From assembly GCA_008931825.1 (NCBI GenBank), contig QXVZ01011810.1:1-21117 (forward strand): a stretch of 21,117 nucleotides of DNA, written 5' to 3'. Each line of letters starts with the position of its first letter. Position 1 is the first letter of the stretch. The position numbers were made by a program, and so were the translations under genes. This stretch comes from Phallusia fumigata (lineage: Eukaryota > Chordata > Ascidiacea > Phlebobranchia > Ascidiidae). The notes under the pieces are model-generated. The model had not been told where the DNA came from. It ran no database searches and saw only the letters and a list, made by a program, of their open reading frames with translations. This document shows, piece by piece, positions 7,875 through 17,641 of this stretch.

Positions 7875-10107
7875 CTGAAATATACAACAACAATACATAT
7901 TGGAGACATATGTATACAAGCTGAAGATCAAGATAAAATTACTGTTAAGGGATTTAATCTTGCACATATAGCTATTGTTTTTCTACAAAGGCAAACTAAA
8001 AATATCACAAATTTAAAATTCAATGCAGATATCTCTTTACAGTAGATATGCAATCAGTAAATGGAATGTTTGGTAAAACACATTTGAAATAATTAAATTT
8101 TGAACTTTTATTATACATAACACCTCAGCTGGTCTAGCTCAGGCATAGCTAAAGTTCAACAATTAAGACATAATTTTTTTCTCTAATAAACCAGTTGGCT
8201 ATTATAGAATAAATGTTGTATCAACAAAAAGTAGTATACTCAGGAAACAAGAGGTTCAAGTGGACTGGGTTAGTTTTTTGTTGGTTTAAAAATAATATTT
8301 GCAGAAAACCTACTATCTGCCAAAGGCTGACTGCCACCTCATTTCAGTCTATAGTTATCAAGTTATGCAGGCAATATCTGTTCAGTTCCTCTAAAATATC
8401 AAGGTTAGACAAGATGGGTGATTCCCATTTCAATAGGGCATTGCAAGAGTGTGCCACTAAACTTGTAACTCTCAATATGGCAGGTAATGCATTTACCTTG
8501 GAATTACTCAATTCTTGCTGTCAGCATCGACATTTACTGCTTTTGGGGTCAGGATAAGTAAAAGGTTAAATATAAAATAATATAGTTACCAAGCGGACCT
8601 GTGTTGCCAACCAACACTAACGGCAGTATTTAAACCTGAACCTCCTTTTGTAACATGCTGGAATGAAATATTAAAAAGAATTCAATGCCATTTTACAGGC
8701 ACCCATCCGTGTGATGCGACATTATCGTAACTAAATTAAAAAAGATCTAAGGTGTGGCTGACAGCAAATTTGGAGCCAAAATTGTAAAGAAAAACATACT
8801 ACAGGTTGCAAGGTTATCTTAAGTCACAAAAAGTTAAAGGAATTTTCAGGGAGGGAAAAAATCATTTGGTTGAAGGAGTTAAGTTGATTTTGGGTTCAAA
8901 AATTAAAACTGCTTTTTGTGCTCAGACTTCCCAACAGTTTTACAGCATTTACATAAGTCCTTCCACAAAAAAATTTTTGTGTTTTTTTAATTAGAAATTT
9001 CGACACACAAAAATATGTAAACTTTTTGCATCTTACTACACTGCAAGGATCAAATTGGTGCTTTTTGTCAAGATAACATCAACTTGTTTTGTAAGATGTG
9101 ATAAAAATCCACGTAAAAATGAACAATATTTGATTACAGCCAATCTAATGCAAACGTTCGTATCAATTAAACTACAATTTGCAACCAACACAAACAAACA
9201 TTTTTTTTGCTTCTCTCATTGCTTTTTACTCGTCACGACAAATGAGCCCCATGATCGGACCGTATTTCATCGCCTTTTTTCATGTGTGATTTCTATTTTG
9301 CGGAAAACGGCCCAACACATCAACTGTTTTGTTTTGGAAAAAACTGTAATTGCCCACATGTTATTAAATTCAAATGCACTTATTGTAAAGTCTACATTTT
9401 TATTTAACATATTTGTTTTTTAAACTGACTTTGTCCTTGGACCTGGCCGCAGACTTGATCAATATTTCGCATTAATCATTCAAAAGGTTATCCCCGATTA
9501 TGTGCGACTGGCTACGTTTCGAATGGCGCATATTACAATGCTGTGATTATCGCTATTTAATTTGAACCCATGCTGACACAGTGTTCACGCAACACGTCGG
9601 AGATGGTTGCATTTACCAAACAGAAGTGTTAAACTAGGCCAATACTTTCCAAATGTAATGGAAGAAAGAATTTATTACATTTCGCACTTTTTGCAACGTT
9701 TATAAGTTTACACGGGAGATACAGATGATAGTTGTTTGTCGAAAACCAAGCACGGCAATTAACTTGCCTGAACGTGTTAAAAAAAAACAAAGAATGGAAA
9801 GAAGTGACTTATGTTTCGAACAATAAAAATTGTGACGCAAGAATTGACGTTATAATCCATGACAAGTTTATTTTTGTATATTGGACGGCCTAAGCAATTA
9901 TCATTAGAAAACAATCAACATCTTGCAGGACTGTGTAAGCAAAAATGGGTCAGTCAAAGTTGAAGAGCATAGAGGTTTTTTCTGGACAGTTGCAGCTCCA
10001 CGAAACGCTCTCGCCACCAAGGTTGTATGATTAGACTTTAACGTAATGCATGGAAAGCAAAACCGACGTTTTTCCCTGACATGGACAGCATTTTTCTTAT
10101 AACATAC
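7875..10107. other. Probable RIC1 5' intron / intergenic stretch
   Basis: No gene is recognised. The DNA is AT-rich with many A/T runs. It may be one or two introns between non-coding first exon(s) of RIC1 and the acceptor at 7875. Open frames of 114 codons (8213-8557, +) and 122 codons (9055-9423, +) have no recognisable domain and lack support. Confidence 0.4.
8590..8635 (-). other. Candidate non-coding RIC1 leader exon
   Basis: On the minus strand a 46-nt segment lies between an acceptor-like GGAGGTTCAG and a donor GTAACT. It could be an internal 5' UTR exon of RIC1. Only the splice-site pair supports it. Confidence 0.2.
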
Positions 10108-10200
10108 CTGAACCAATCGACGAGGTGCTCAGCTTCGATGAATTATTCAGTTTGTTTCAAAATATCGATTTCGCCCTTCCCTCGTGTCAGCATAACTTAT
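10108..10200 (-). other. Candidate first (non-coding) exon of RIC1
   Basis: On the minus strand GATTGGTTCAG is followed at 10107 by a good donor, GTATGT, and the DNA just upstream is CpG-richer. This suits a first exon whose intron ends at the acceptor at 7875. The upper end is arbitrary because the transcription start cannot be seen. Confidence 0.25.
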
Positions 10201-10290
10201 GCCCTGCATGTATTCGCGGCCTTGCCCACGCGTAGGCAATAGTGGAGCACTTGGCAGATTCGTTTACCTACGCAGAGCGGCTGCAGGTGA
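10140..10290. promoter_or_regulatory. Putative divergent promoter region
   Basis: This is a local rise in G+C and CpG between a minus-strand donor (10107) and a plus-strand donor (GCGGCTGCAG before GTGAGG, 10286/10287). Two transcripts could therefore start here in opposite directions, RIC1 leftward and the 10872-16100 gene rightward. It contains a near-perfect 18-bp palindrome at 10222-10239. No TATA box is evident. Confidence 0.35.
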
Positions 10291-10445
10291 GGCTTTCGCT
10301 GCGTTTTCCATTAATTTGAAGAGAGAGTAGATGTCAAAAGGTTTCGATCTGTTTACGAGGCAGATCCAGCAGTCGCCATAAAGTACAGCTGCAAAAATAA
10401 TTATGCAGAATTGTCCAATTCAGCAATCGATTTTTCTGATGATTT

Positions 10446-10620
10446 GAAAAATAGGGCACGAAACTTGGACAGTTATGCACATGGGTATAACAGTAATTTA
10501 CAATGCTAAACTTTGAAAGTAATTTAAGCAATAGTATACAATACGGAGCGGAACAAAGATTTAATGAATCACGTATACATTTAATTGCACTTAACATTTG
10601 TGACTACCTCTCCATCGCAG
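10446..10620 (+). repeat. Direct copy A1 next to single-N gap
   Basis: This 175-bp segment recurs at 10622-10796 with two substitutions, separated only by N at 10621. It ends in an acceptor-like CTCTCCATCGCAG. It is best explained as an unmerged contig overlap carrying two alleles, not as a biological tandem repeat. Confidence 0.9.
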
Positions 10621-10621
10621 N
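10621..10621. other. Single-N assembly gap
   Basis: One undetermined base lies exactly at the junction of the two 175-bp copies. A nominal gap placed between overlapping contigs explains it. Confidence 0.9.
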
Positions 10622-10796
10622 GAAAAATAGGGCACGAAACTTGGACAGTTATGCACATGGGTATAACAGTAATTTACAATGCTAAACTTTGAAAGTAATT
10701 TAAGCAATAGTATACAATACGGAACGGAACAAAGGTTTAATGAATCACGTATACATTTAATTGCACTTAACATTTGTGACTACCTCTCCATCGCAG
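10622..10796 (+). repeat. Direct copy A2 after single-N gap
   Basis: Second copy of 10446-10620. The differences are G to A in the ACGGAGCGG context and A to G in AAAGATTTA, about 1.1%. That is in the range of allelic variation in a highly polymorphic genome. Confidence 0.9.
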
Positions 10797-10871
10797 ATTG
10801 CTACAAAATCGTTTTTTATTGCCATCTCAAAAGCCTAAAAATGGTTCAAATTGCAGAGCCATAAAAATTTT
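10797..10871 (+). promoter_or_regulatory. 5' leader / acceptor region of the middle gene
   Basis: Two possible 3' splice sites precede the coding start: CTCTCCATCGCAG ending at 10796 and CAAATTGCAG ending at 10856. If the first is used, the leader carries a 7-codon upstream ORF starting at 10841. If the second is used, the ATG at 10872 is the first one. The matching donor may be at 10287, or the leader may be trans-spliced. Confidence 0.35.
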
Positions 10872-12422
10872 ATGCGAGGCAAATGGCGCCACCGACTACC
10901 TGGGCCTAAATTAATGATGGCAGAAGGAACACAAAAGGCAAGGGGCAATGAGAAACGTGCTGTAGAAATCAATGACTCTCCAATTCTGGCACCGAAGGAA
11001 ACATGTCATTTGACTTTAGAAGAAATGGCGCGTTTGCCTTCGCCTGGTGACAGCTGCTGCGTTAGCCTGACGAATCGCGGCCATGTCGAAGCTAAAAGGG
11101 AATCAATTCTATGCAGCGGAGCGTCAACAGAACGGCCTCTTGTGCTTTCGTTAAATGAAGGAGAGCCAGCAAGCCGAATGTCGTGCATCGCGCCTCACAA
11201 CAGCAGCAACAGACATTTGACTGCGCAAGCCTTTTCGAACGCGATGGAACGAGCAACAAAGATTTCGCTCTTTCGCTCACGGTTCGCCAGTGACCACGCA
11301 ACTAACGGGTCACTAACTGAGAAGTTTGCAGCGTGGAAGGACAGTGCCAGTGGAGCAGTAGAAAGTATTAGAAAGCGGTTGGGCGCGTTTCGAAGAACTC
11401 GCAGTCTGGACGTGGAGTCCGAAGGCAAATATTGTGGCAACGAGGCATCACTAACTTTAAATAAACTACGTTCAAAATGCGTTACAGCAAAAACCGATAT
11501 GGACCAAAAGTTAGCAGAAAAGGCCCCACTCAACGAGTCGTCAGACAAAATAACTCTTCCAAGAGGCAAAGATGTGACGAAAAGTGCCTTGTCAATCGAG
11601 CAAATAGCACAGGATGGACACTGTAACAGCACAAACAAAAATGCAACGACCAACTGCAAATCTGAACAAATGGTTGAAACGCATGTATGTGATACGCTGG
11701 ACAACGGCAAATTCGTTTGTGCGACGTGCATGCTTGGAACTGAAAAGGAGAAAGAGTTTGCTGCAATAAACAGCGACCCAGGGTCCGTTACCATCTCGCG
11801 TGTTGAGCCAAAGTCTAAAATTTATAATGGCGCCCAAGGGGAGATTGTTGTACAGAAGCAGCCGGTAGTACGACCTTTAGTGAACTCTGACCCAAACGTA
11901 GACGTTGAAATAGCATCCCCACCAAACCATGGAAGTAGTGCAGACGATCAGACGTCCAACGGCGTTGGCGGAACAGTTGCTATTACAGGCGACACGCATC
12001 CGCATTCGTTGATGGCAATGCAGCAGAATGCGGTGGGAGAACAACAGGAAGAAGACCAGGTGTCGATGGAGAATAAAGGAGTGCCNCAGTTGCTATTACA
12101 GGCGACACGCATCCGCATTCGTTGATGGCAATGCAGCAGAATGCGGTGGGAGAACAACAGGAAGAAGACCAGGTGTCGATGGAGAATAAAGGAGTGCCGC
12201 GAAAATGCATAAGCGGAGTTAATCTGTGGGATTTAAGGAACTCTCTGGAACACACCACGATTGAGCTCAAATACATTAACTTCAGCCAGGAGGAGCGAGT
12301 TTTGGGATCAGGGCAGGAGAAGCAGAATACAAGGGATATGGCGGAATCTTCGCCCCGCAGCACTCCAAGCTCCGAGTTTTTTATTTCCCGCGACAAATCG
12401 ATGACGGACTCAGACGAAGGAG
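10872..12422 (+). CDS. Middle gene exon 1 (interrupted by assembly duplication)
   Basis: Codes for residues 1-479 once the duplicate at 11974-12198 is counted a single time; as written the frame shifts at the N. It is largely disordered, with the basic kinase-site-like cluster RKRLGAFRRTRSLD about one third in. The donor GAAGGAG/GTGGTT leaves phase 1, which matches exon 2. Confidence 0.82.
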
Positions 12423-15400
12423 GTGGTTGAAAGATTTAAAAAGCTAGCTTAAATGTAGCCAAAATTATGTCTGGAGCTGATATTGTTTTTTTTTGCTATT
12501 GCTTTGTGACCTTGAATGTTAAAAGCGGATATTCGTTTTGTAAATAGGTTTACTGGCCCTTTAGCATTAAACAGGTCGATACAGTAAGATAACAACGTTT
12601 CTTCAATCGATTCTGTACATGTGAATCAAAAAATAAATTGACCTGTTTTGCGTGCGACAAACCAAAGCGGGCAACCGGCAAAGCAATGCTTATATTGCAG
12701 GTAATGATCATAATCCGATCGATGCCGCCATCGATTCTGCGTTACTGGATCGTTCTGCTGGAAGCAGCGGTGCGCAATTAAAATGTAATCGTCCTTCGGT
12801 GGAAAGCCAAATTGTCCGAGAGAATATATCATCCGCTACAACGAACCTATCGGGTTTCTCGCAACAAAAGGTGGGTGATGCATTAATGCATGTTGTCACC
12901 CTGACTATTGCCGTAAAAATCTTAAGATGTAAATTGGAAGTGTTAACTTTCTTACAATGAGTCAATTTAGCTCTTGGGAAGAAGCACAGCATGGATGATG
13001 CATTGTAGTTTCGAGTGTCACTTACATAGCTTTATTGCGCTTTTATCTTGCATCCTGTTGGAATGCAAAATATTTTTTCCGGAAAATGCGCATTTTGGGC
13101 GGTAACTCAGTAAACTAAGTTCGAAAATCCTAAGAGCTGCCATTTAAATGTTTCTAAAACAGAAAAACAACACTAGGTGAAAAAACTCATTTACATTGAT
13201 TAAAAAATCGCCCCTAGGTAACGCAATACACGCACCCAAGTTTCAGAATCAATCAATTTCGCACCAGTGACCTGTCGCTTTAAAGCCATTGAGTCAATCT
13301 AATCAGGACCTACGAAGATTCTACGACCGGGCCACGCGACCGGGCGAACCTTTTCTAACTTATCGATCTGTTTGCAGGGAAACGTGGTTATCACTCAGGC
13401 CGTAATTGAAAGATCGCCTGATAACCGAGATGTCGAAAATCGATCGAGCACCAGACTGGCGGCGGCGAGCGAACGCAGACGCAATTTTGGGGTCAGCAAG
13501 CAGAGCTCCTTGTTTGATAGCAATGACAGTGATGTATTCACGTCCGATCGACCATTGGCAGACGAACACGTGAAAGTTTGTCACAGCGCAAGCCCACGCC
13601 GCTCATCGCTTCGCGTCGACCGACAGACTCGCACGCCGAGCAGCGAATCGAACGCGAGCGACAAGGAAGGCAGGAAGATGTACAACATTATCCGCTTTGT
13701 CGACGACGGGCAGTCCATTGAAATACAAAACGGAAGCAACACGAAATCCCGCCGAAAAAATTCATCGGCTGCTGCCCGGGGAAGCCCCACTTTCAGGACT
13801 TCCGCCTCCTGCTCTTCATCGATCCAAACAAAAAGCGGATGCGAGAAAGAAGACGCGGTTGCTGCTTCACCACCCCCTCACTGTTCACCACCAAAGACAA
13901 CTTCCATGGACTCGATTGTCTCCAGCACTTCGTCATCACTGAGTTGTAAGTGGCCCTTAGCCATTTTTACGCCTTGACACCAAAGTATTATAACGTCAGA
14001 CGTAAAATACAACAACACTGTATGGTCCTAGAACTTTAAACTCTGGAGCTAAAAATATGTGTTGTTGGGTTTAAAATCTCGTACAGGGTGGCGAAATTTC
14101 CTCGCGCACACATAACGTAAAAAAAGTCCCAATACGGTCAAAAGTAGTTTTGTAGGATTAACATTTGTTGTTTTCAAACATCTAATGGCTAGGAACCTTA
14201 ACCGGAATATAGTTTACTGGATTCTATATATAACTTGGGGTTGCGTGTGTGGCCACATCAAAAATATATTTTAGATTTGTTTGTACTCGCCTCTGGTCAC
14301 GGCCGCATGCCCAACCTTTTTCTGTCTCGGGTAAATGCGCCAACATCCTTGACCACTAATTTGCGTTTAGACACGAATCCTTCAAGCGAAACAACTTCAC
14401 TTCCTCCCACTGCCCGATACCGGACAAGTCCCAGATGCAAATTTCAAACTAAACCCGGTTCGTCGACTTCATCGGCCACCACATCGCCCTCATCGCCTAC
14501 CGGAATTTGGCCCCACTCGAGTCACATGTTAAGAACTCACAGTGCCAGCGAGATGTCCGAGTCGGACTCGATGGACAGCTACTCGCACTCGAGCAGCAGG
14601 TCGTCGTCGAGTTTGCGCGGGCTCTCGCGACTTTTCAGGCGCTCTTCTACGCAGAAGCAGCAGAATGAACAGATCCCAACCTTCTGCGGCTATACCATGG
14701 GCAGAGATTATTGGTAAGTACTTGGTTCGCAGAGAGATATTGGAATAAACCGTTATCAATGGTCGGAACCACTGCTGATGGTTGGAGTGGGACCTTCACG
14801 TAATTGTGATCAGTGGGAACGCTGGCATCTTATTTTTAAGGGTAGTATTCAGAAATTTGTTTGAAACTATGCTCTGCAACACCGCTATGGCCGCAAAACG
14901 TGCGGGTAATTTAAGCGATGTCGGAAAAAGGCGAAACCACTTTCTTTCAATCAATAATTCAGACACTCAAATTATCCTCGTTTTTCAGCGTCGACGTCGA
15001 GACCGACCGAATTTTTAAAGAGTTTCTCTGTCAGGACAGTTCATCCACTCCTGCGACCCCCACAAGTTCCGAGCCCCTGCCGCCCCCCTCACACATGCTT
15101 CCGCCTCGGCCCTTGAATCGTAGCAACGCCACACAGTTGCGAAGACAGGTGATGCGGAAGCAGTATAGCGACTCAATCGCAATGTACTATGGACAGAGGA
15201 TGCGTCGCTGGCGTTTTGCAAAACAGGTATAATAACCAACAGTTTTATCAGTAACACTTAGTTGCCTCCTCTCTTTTCTTGCGTGACAGGCAAGTCTAAC
15301 TGCCTTTGTTGGTTAATATTTAAAACCGTTAGTTGTGTACCAAACCAGCAATCGTTTTGACAAGCGCTCAAAAAGAAATCATGTTTAGAAACAAAATTAC

Positions 15401-16100
15401 AAGTTGTATTTGCAAGTATAAATTTAAACAAATTTTGAAAAGTGAAAAAACTATGCTCATAACAGCATCAGAAATAAGTACAAATTGTGCGAAAACCACA
15501 CGCAAATCCCCTTTCAATTTTAACGGACTGTGTTTTGTGCTGTTTTTCGGAAAGAAATTTGTTTTATAATGCCCTGATCTGCAGGTAAACTTTGTACAGG
15601 CGATAACTGTGCCAATTGAAAGCAACAGAACTGTAACTAGAATGTATTTTTTCATGCAGAAAAGCGACAGCGTAAATTGTCCGGTTGATCGGGGAATCCT
15701 ACGTCGGCAAGACAAAATCGAGGAGGAGTTTGATCCTGAGGAAATAAACGAACGTTTTTCGTCTACATCGTCGAGGAGAGACAGTGACCGCCCCGACTTC
15801 GTTCCACTCACAGGTCTCTTTCAACTTTAACTTAGCTATATAGGAAACTAACCTAGCTATTTTATGAATGATTTCATGGTCCATAATTTTCTTGATTTTT
15901 ATGATTTTCATGATTTCACGATTTCACGATTTTTTACACTTGTAGTTAATGAACTGATGGAGTGGCGGCGCTCAAGTCAAGATTACACCTCGTCCTCTTC
16001 GAGCACGTCCCGGCAAATCAGCACCCATTCCAACTCTCTTGAAGAAGGGACGAAGATGGCACGGCGTGTTACTTTTCGCAGCTCTCAAAGCGAGTGCTGA
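10872..16100 (+). CDS. Unknown Ser-rich protein with C-terminal PP1-docking-like motif (7 exons)
   Basis: I do not recognise the family. Exons: 10872-12422 (contains a misassembled duplicate of 113 bp), 12701-12870, 13378-13945, 14371-14713, 14989-15226, 15660-15813, 15946-16100. Counting the duplicate once gives 3066 nt, 1021 residues, with every junction in phase and GT-AG introns. The protein is hydrophilic and Ser/Thr/Pro/Arg-rich, with no signal peptide or membrane segment. Visible motifs are RRTRSLD at about 174-180 (basophilic-kinase or 14-3-3 type), a poly-Ser tract followed by RLFRRSST near 820, a proline-rich stretch near 865, and a basic, probably helical segment with YYGQRMRRWRFAKQ at the end of exon 5 (about 906-919). 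The C-terminus MARRVTFRSSQSEC has RVTF at about 1011-1014, fitting the PP1-binding RVxF consensus with basic residues before it. ATG 10872 was chosen as the first in frame; ATG 10914 is an alternative. Confidence 0.85.
11974..12085 (+). repeat. Direct copy B1 before single-N gap
   Basis: This 112-bp coding segment is repeated without mismatch at 12087-12198. The offset of 113 is not a multiple of three, so the frame is lost across the junction. Unmerged contig overlap. Confidence 0.92.
12086..12086. other. Single-N assembly gap inside a coding exon
   Basis: This N separates two identical 112-bp copies. Removing one copy plus the N reconnects the frames on the two sides. Confidence 0.92.
12087..12198 (+). 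repeat. Direct copy B2 after single-N gap
   Basis: Identical to 11974-12085. Reading resumes here in the frame that continues to the exon 1 donor at 12423. Confidence 0.92.
12423..12700 (+). other. Intron 1 of the middle gene
   Basis: GTGGTT to TTGCAG, 278 bp, AT-rich with a T8 run. Nothing else seen. Confidence 0.75.
12701..12870 (+). CDS. Middle gene exon 2
   Basis: Residues 480-536. The acceptor TATATTGCAG and donor GTGGGT flank it, and the phase (1 in, 0 out) joins both neighbours in frame. It is acidic/polar with no known motif. By eye it has 15 CpG in 170 bases. Confidence 0.82.
12871..13377 (+). other. Intron 2 of the middle gene
   Basis: GTGGGT to TTTGCAG, 507 bp. No gene or clear repeat is seen. 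It includes several CpG-containing stretches, unlike the introns of RIC1. Confidence 0.75.
13378..13945 (+). CDS. Middle gene exon 3
   Basis: Residues 537-726. It is Ser/Arg-rich with several basophilic kinase-like sites (for example SPRRSSLR) and ends in a Ser-rich run before donor GTAAGT (phase 1). The stretch KMYNIIRFVDDGQSIEI is the most ordered-looking part of the exon. Confidence 0.85.
13946..14370 (+). other. Intron 3 of the middle gene
   Basis: GTAAGT to GCGTTTAG, 425 bp. An open frame from 14235 runs into exon 4, but codons before 14371 break phase continuity with exon 3 and are taken as intron. Confidence 0.75.
14371..14713 (+). CDS. Middle gene exon 4
   Basis: Residues 726-840. 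It holds a Thr/Ser/Pro stretch, then SASEMSESDSMDSYSHSS, a poly-Ser run, LRGLSRLFRRSST, and PTFCGYTMGRDY at the end. The acceptor is GCGTTTAG, the donor GTAAGT, phase 2. Confidence 0.85.
14989..15226 (+). CDS. Middle gene exon 5
   Basis: Residues 840-919. It begins VDVETDRIFKEFLCQ, passes through a proline-rich linker (PPPSHMLPPRP), and ends in a basic, helix-prone segment containing LRRQVMRKQYSDS and YYGQRMRRWRFAKQ. Hydrophobic and basic residues alternate there, so it is the best candidate for a folded binding element in the protein. Confidence 0.85.
15227..15659 (+). other. Intron 5 of the middle gene
   Basis: GTATAA to ATGCAG, 433 bp. There is an alternative acceptor-like GATCTGCAG near 15583. 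A short frame on either strand has no recognisable product. Confidence 0.7.
15660..15813 (+). CDS. Middle gene exon 6
   Basis: Residues 920-971. Charged: ILRRQDKIEEEFDPEEINERF is followed by a Ser/Arg/Asp stretch (SSRRDSDRPDF). The acceptor is TTCATGCAG, the donor GTCTCT, phase 1. Confidence 0.8.
15862..15935 (+). repeat. Degenerate (C/T)GATTT(C/T) low-complexity run
   Basis: ATGATTT, TTGATTT and CACGATTT units are repeated imperfectly just upstream of the last acceptor of the middle gene. It may act as part of the pyrimidine-rich 3' splice region. Confidence 0.55.
15946..16100 (+). CDS. Middle gene exon 7 (last)
   Basis: Residues 971-1021 and stop TGA at 16098-16100. NELMEWRRSSQDY is followed by a Ser/Thr run and then the C-terminal RVTF motif seven residues before the end. 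The acceptor is CACTTGTAG. Confidence 0.85.
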
Positions 16101-16545
16101 CGTCATTGCTTGCCAAATGTGACAGACGTTTTTGCCGCAAATGTATTTGTTTGTGTTGAAAGTTGCATGAAGCAAGCGGTGGCTACCACACTGTGCTCTT
16201 TCGGTGTTTTCGTGGCACAGTCAGTCGGATTGCCCTCGCCCGGCGGGGGTTTTAATTTGCGTCATACATTGCCTTTGCATAAATAATGCATGTGCCATCA
16301 TGTGCCTCACTGTGCACTATTTCGAGTTAGTTTTCCCGAGCATATTGTCAAAGGTTAAGTGTGCAGATGTGAATATCGAAATTAACGCGAACATCCGGTC
16401 CCTGTGTGCTGTCATTTACAATGGCTTTATTCTTTCATCGATCCGCGTTTGTTCATGTTCCGCGAATATGGTTTCTGATTGTGCGTCCTTTAATTAAAAC
16501 GATACAATCTGACGCGGAAATAAAATGCCAATGAAAAAAACCGTA
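16101..16545 (+). other. Probable 3' UTR of the middle gene
   Basis: It follows the TGA at 16100. An AATAAA at 16519-16524 could set cleavage about 15-25 nt later, giving a 3' UTR of roughly 430 nt. A 97-codon open frame inside (16204-16497) begins at GTG and has no recognisable motif. Confidence 0.45.
16519..16524 (+). terminator. Polyadenylation signal AATAAA
   Basis: Canonical hexamer 419 nt after the stop codon of the middle gene. It is the first perfect AATAAA on this strand after the gene that I noticed. Confidence 0.45.
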
Positions 16546-17500
16546 CACATGGACATGGTCTCTATTTAACATAGCGACACTGGGAACGGCAAAACCTAAA
16601 GAAGTCAAAACAGGTTTTACAGGAAAATTCTGTTCACAAGCTCACTTTAGAATCTGTTTTACAAGCACGTCATGTTAGTTTATAGATTAATGTTTTACAG
16701 TAGAGTAAAAAATTCTTCAGGTTCCAATAAAAACTGAACTAATTTCGTAAATCCTGAAGTTAACCAGCCGTGCTTATGACATCGATTTTTCGCTTCACAA
16801 AATCTAATCACGGAAAGATGCATAATGCATAGCAGAAGCACGTAACGATAATTGGTGAGAATGGCTTCGAACCTGCTTAATTGACAGCAGGTTATCATTT
16901 ACAAAAGGTGTTTAACAAACAGACGGCAGAACATAACCGAGTCGTGATTTAAACCCAAGGAAAAGTTCTACTTTTTTGTCACTCAAATTATAACAACACC
17001 GGGAACGAATGACAAAATTTATTTGTCCTATCTGACTCTGCGGTTTAACGTCTGAATCAATATTTCGAATAAGACCGTCTCAACCCCACGGATTTTCAAT
17101 AAAAATATTTGCACCAAATGCTATCCCAGATGAATGTTGGAATATTCGATGTTTTCCTGGTGCCGGCTGTACTTTCGCAATCGTAATAAATGAGAAAGTT
17201 CTTTTTCCCAACTTATATTATTGTTAACAGTAAAATTTATGTCTACTAACTCAAATAAACGCAACACAATCCATCGTTTTTTTCACTTGACGATCCCGAA
17301 AGCGAATCCCGATCAGATTTTTCACATATGAATATGGGTCGAGTACCTCAGACCATTCGGCCAAGTGTTGTCTACAACACCCAAACCAGAGGTTGTCAGA
17401 GGGTGCGCCAGCGTCCTCTGGTGGGCGTTGGTGACTGTGGATAGGCGCTAGCTACAAAACCCGCGGTTGAAGAGCGCTAAAAAGTAAGAGGGCAATTATT
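16546..17500. other. Intergenic DNA
   Basis: No gene is recognised on either strand. AT-rich until about 17380, then a CpG-richer 100 bp (about 17390-17480) that may be a promoter or insulator element for the gene to the right. Confidence 0.5.
17411..17424 (-). promoter_or_regulatory. CTCF-like site
   Basis: The minus strand reads CCACCAGAGGACGC, one mismatch from the animal CTCF core CCASYAGRKGGCRS. It lies in a CpG-rich patch between two genes. A chance match is quite possible. Confidence 0.25.
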
Positions 17501-17595
17501 TCTAAAAATTTAGCAAATTGGAATGCTGTAATAATTCGTTTTCGCTACGTTTTCTTCGCTGTTCTGCTCGCACGCAATTCAACTGAGTGTCTGTG

Positions 17596-17641
17596 ATGTC
17601 AAATTGTGAAATTGTGACTGTAAAAGGGCGTTCGCTATTAA
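17596..17641 (+). CDS. Candidate upstream first coding exon of MIER1
   Basis: ATG at 17596 opens a 15-codon stretch (MSNCEIVTVKGRSLL) plus one base before donor GTAAGC. Spliced to an acceptor at 19192 (GCTTAG) it would read in frame through the ATG at 19201. The same frame also stays open unspliced to 17808 (71 codons from this ATG), with AATAAA near 18027, so a separate small gene is an alternative. Evidence is only splice phase and position. Confidence 0.3.

Noticed and set aside
8213..8557. 114-codon frame containing MGDSHFNRALQECATKL before a GTAATG
   Set aside because: The part from the internal ATG looks faintly exon-like, but I found no partner exon in phase and no known family, so it was not called.
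9055..9423. 122-codon plus-strand open frame
   Set aside because: Starts at TTG in AT-rich DNA, Phe/Asn/Lys-rich, no domain, and no splice sites that connect it to anything.
10446..10796. Biological tandem duplication of a splice acceptor region
   Set aside because: The N lies exactly at the junction and the same arrangement recurs at 12086, which points to assembly.
11195..11794. 199-codon minus-strand open frame
   Set aside because: Exact antisense of the long first exon of the middle gene, Cys/Leu/Ser-rich as expected for a shadow frame, and no splice or domain support.
16204..16497. 97-codon Cys-rich plus-strand frame after the middle gene
   Set aside because: GTG start, lies in the likely 3' UTR, and the Cys pattern fits no known domain.
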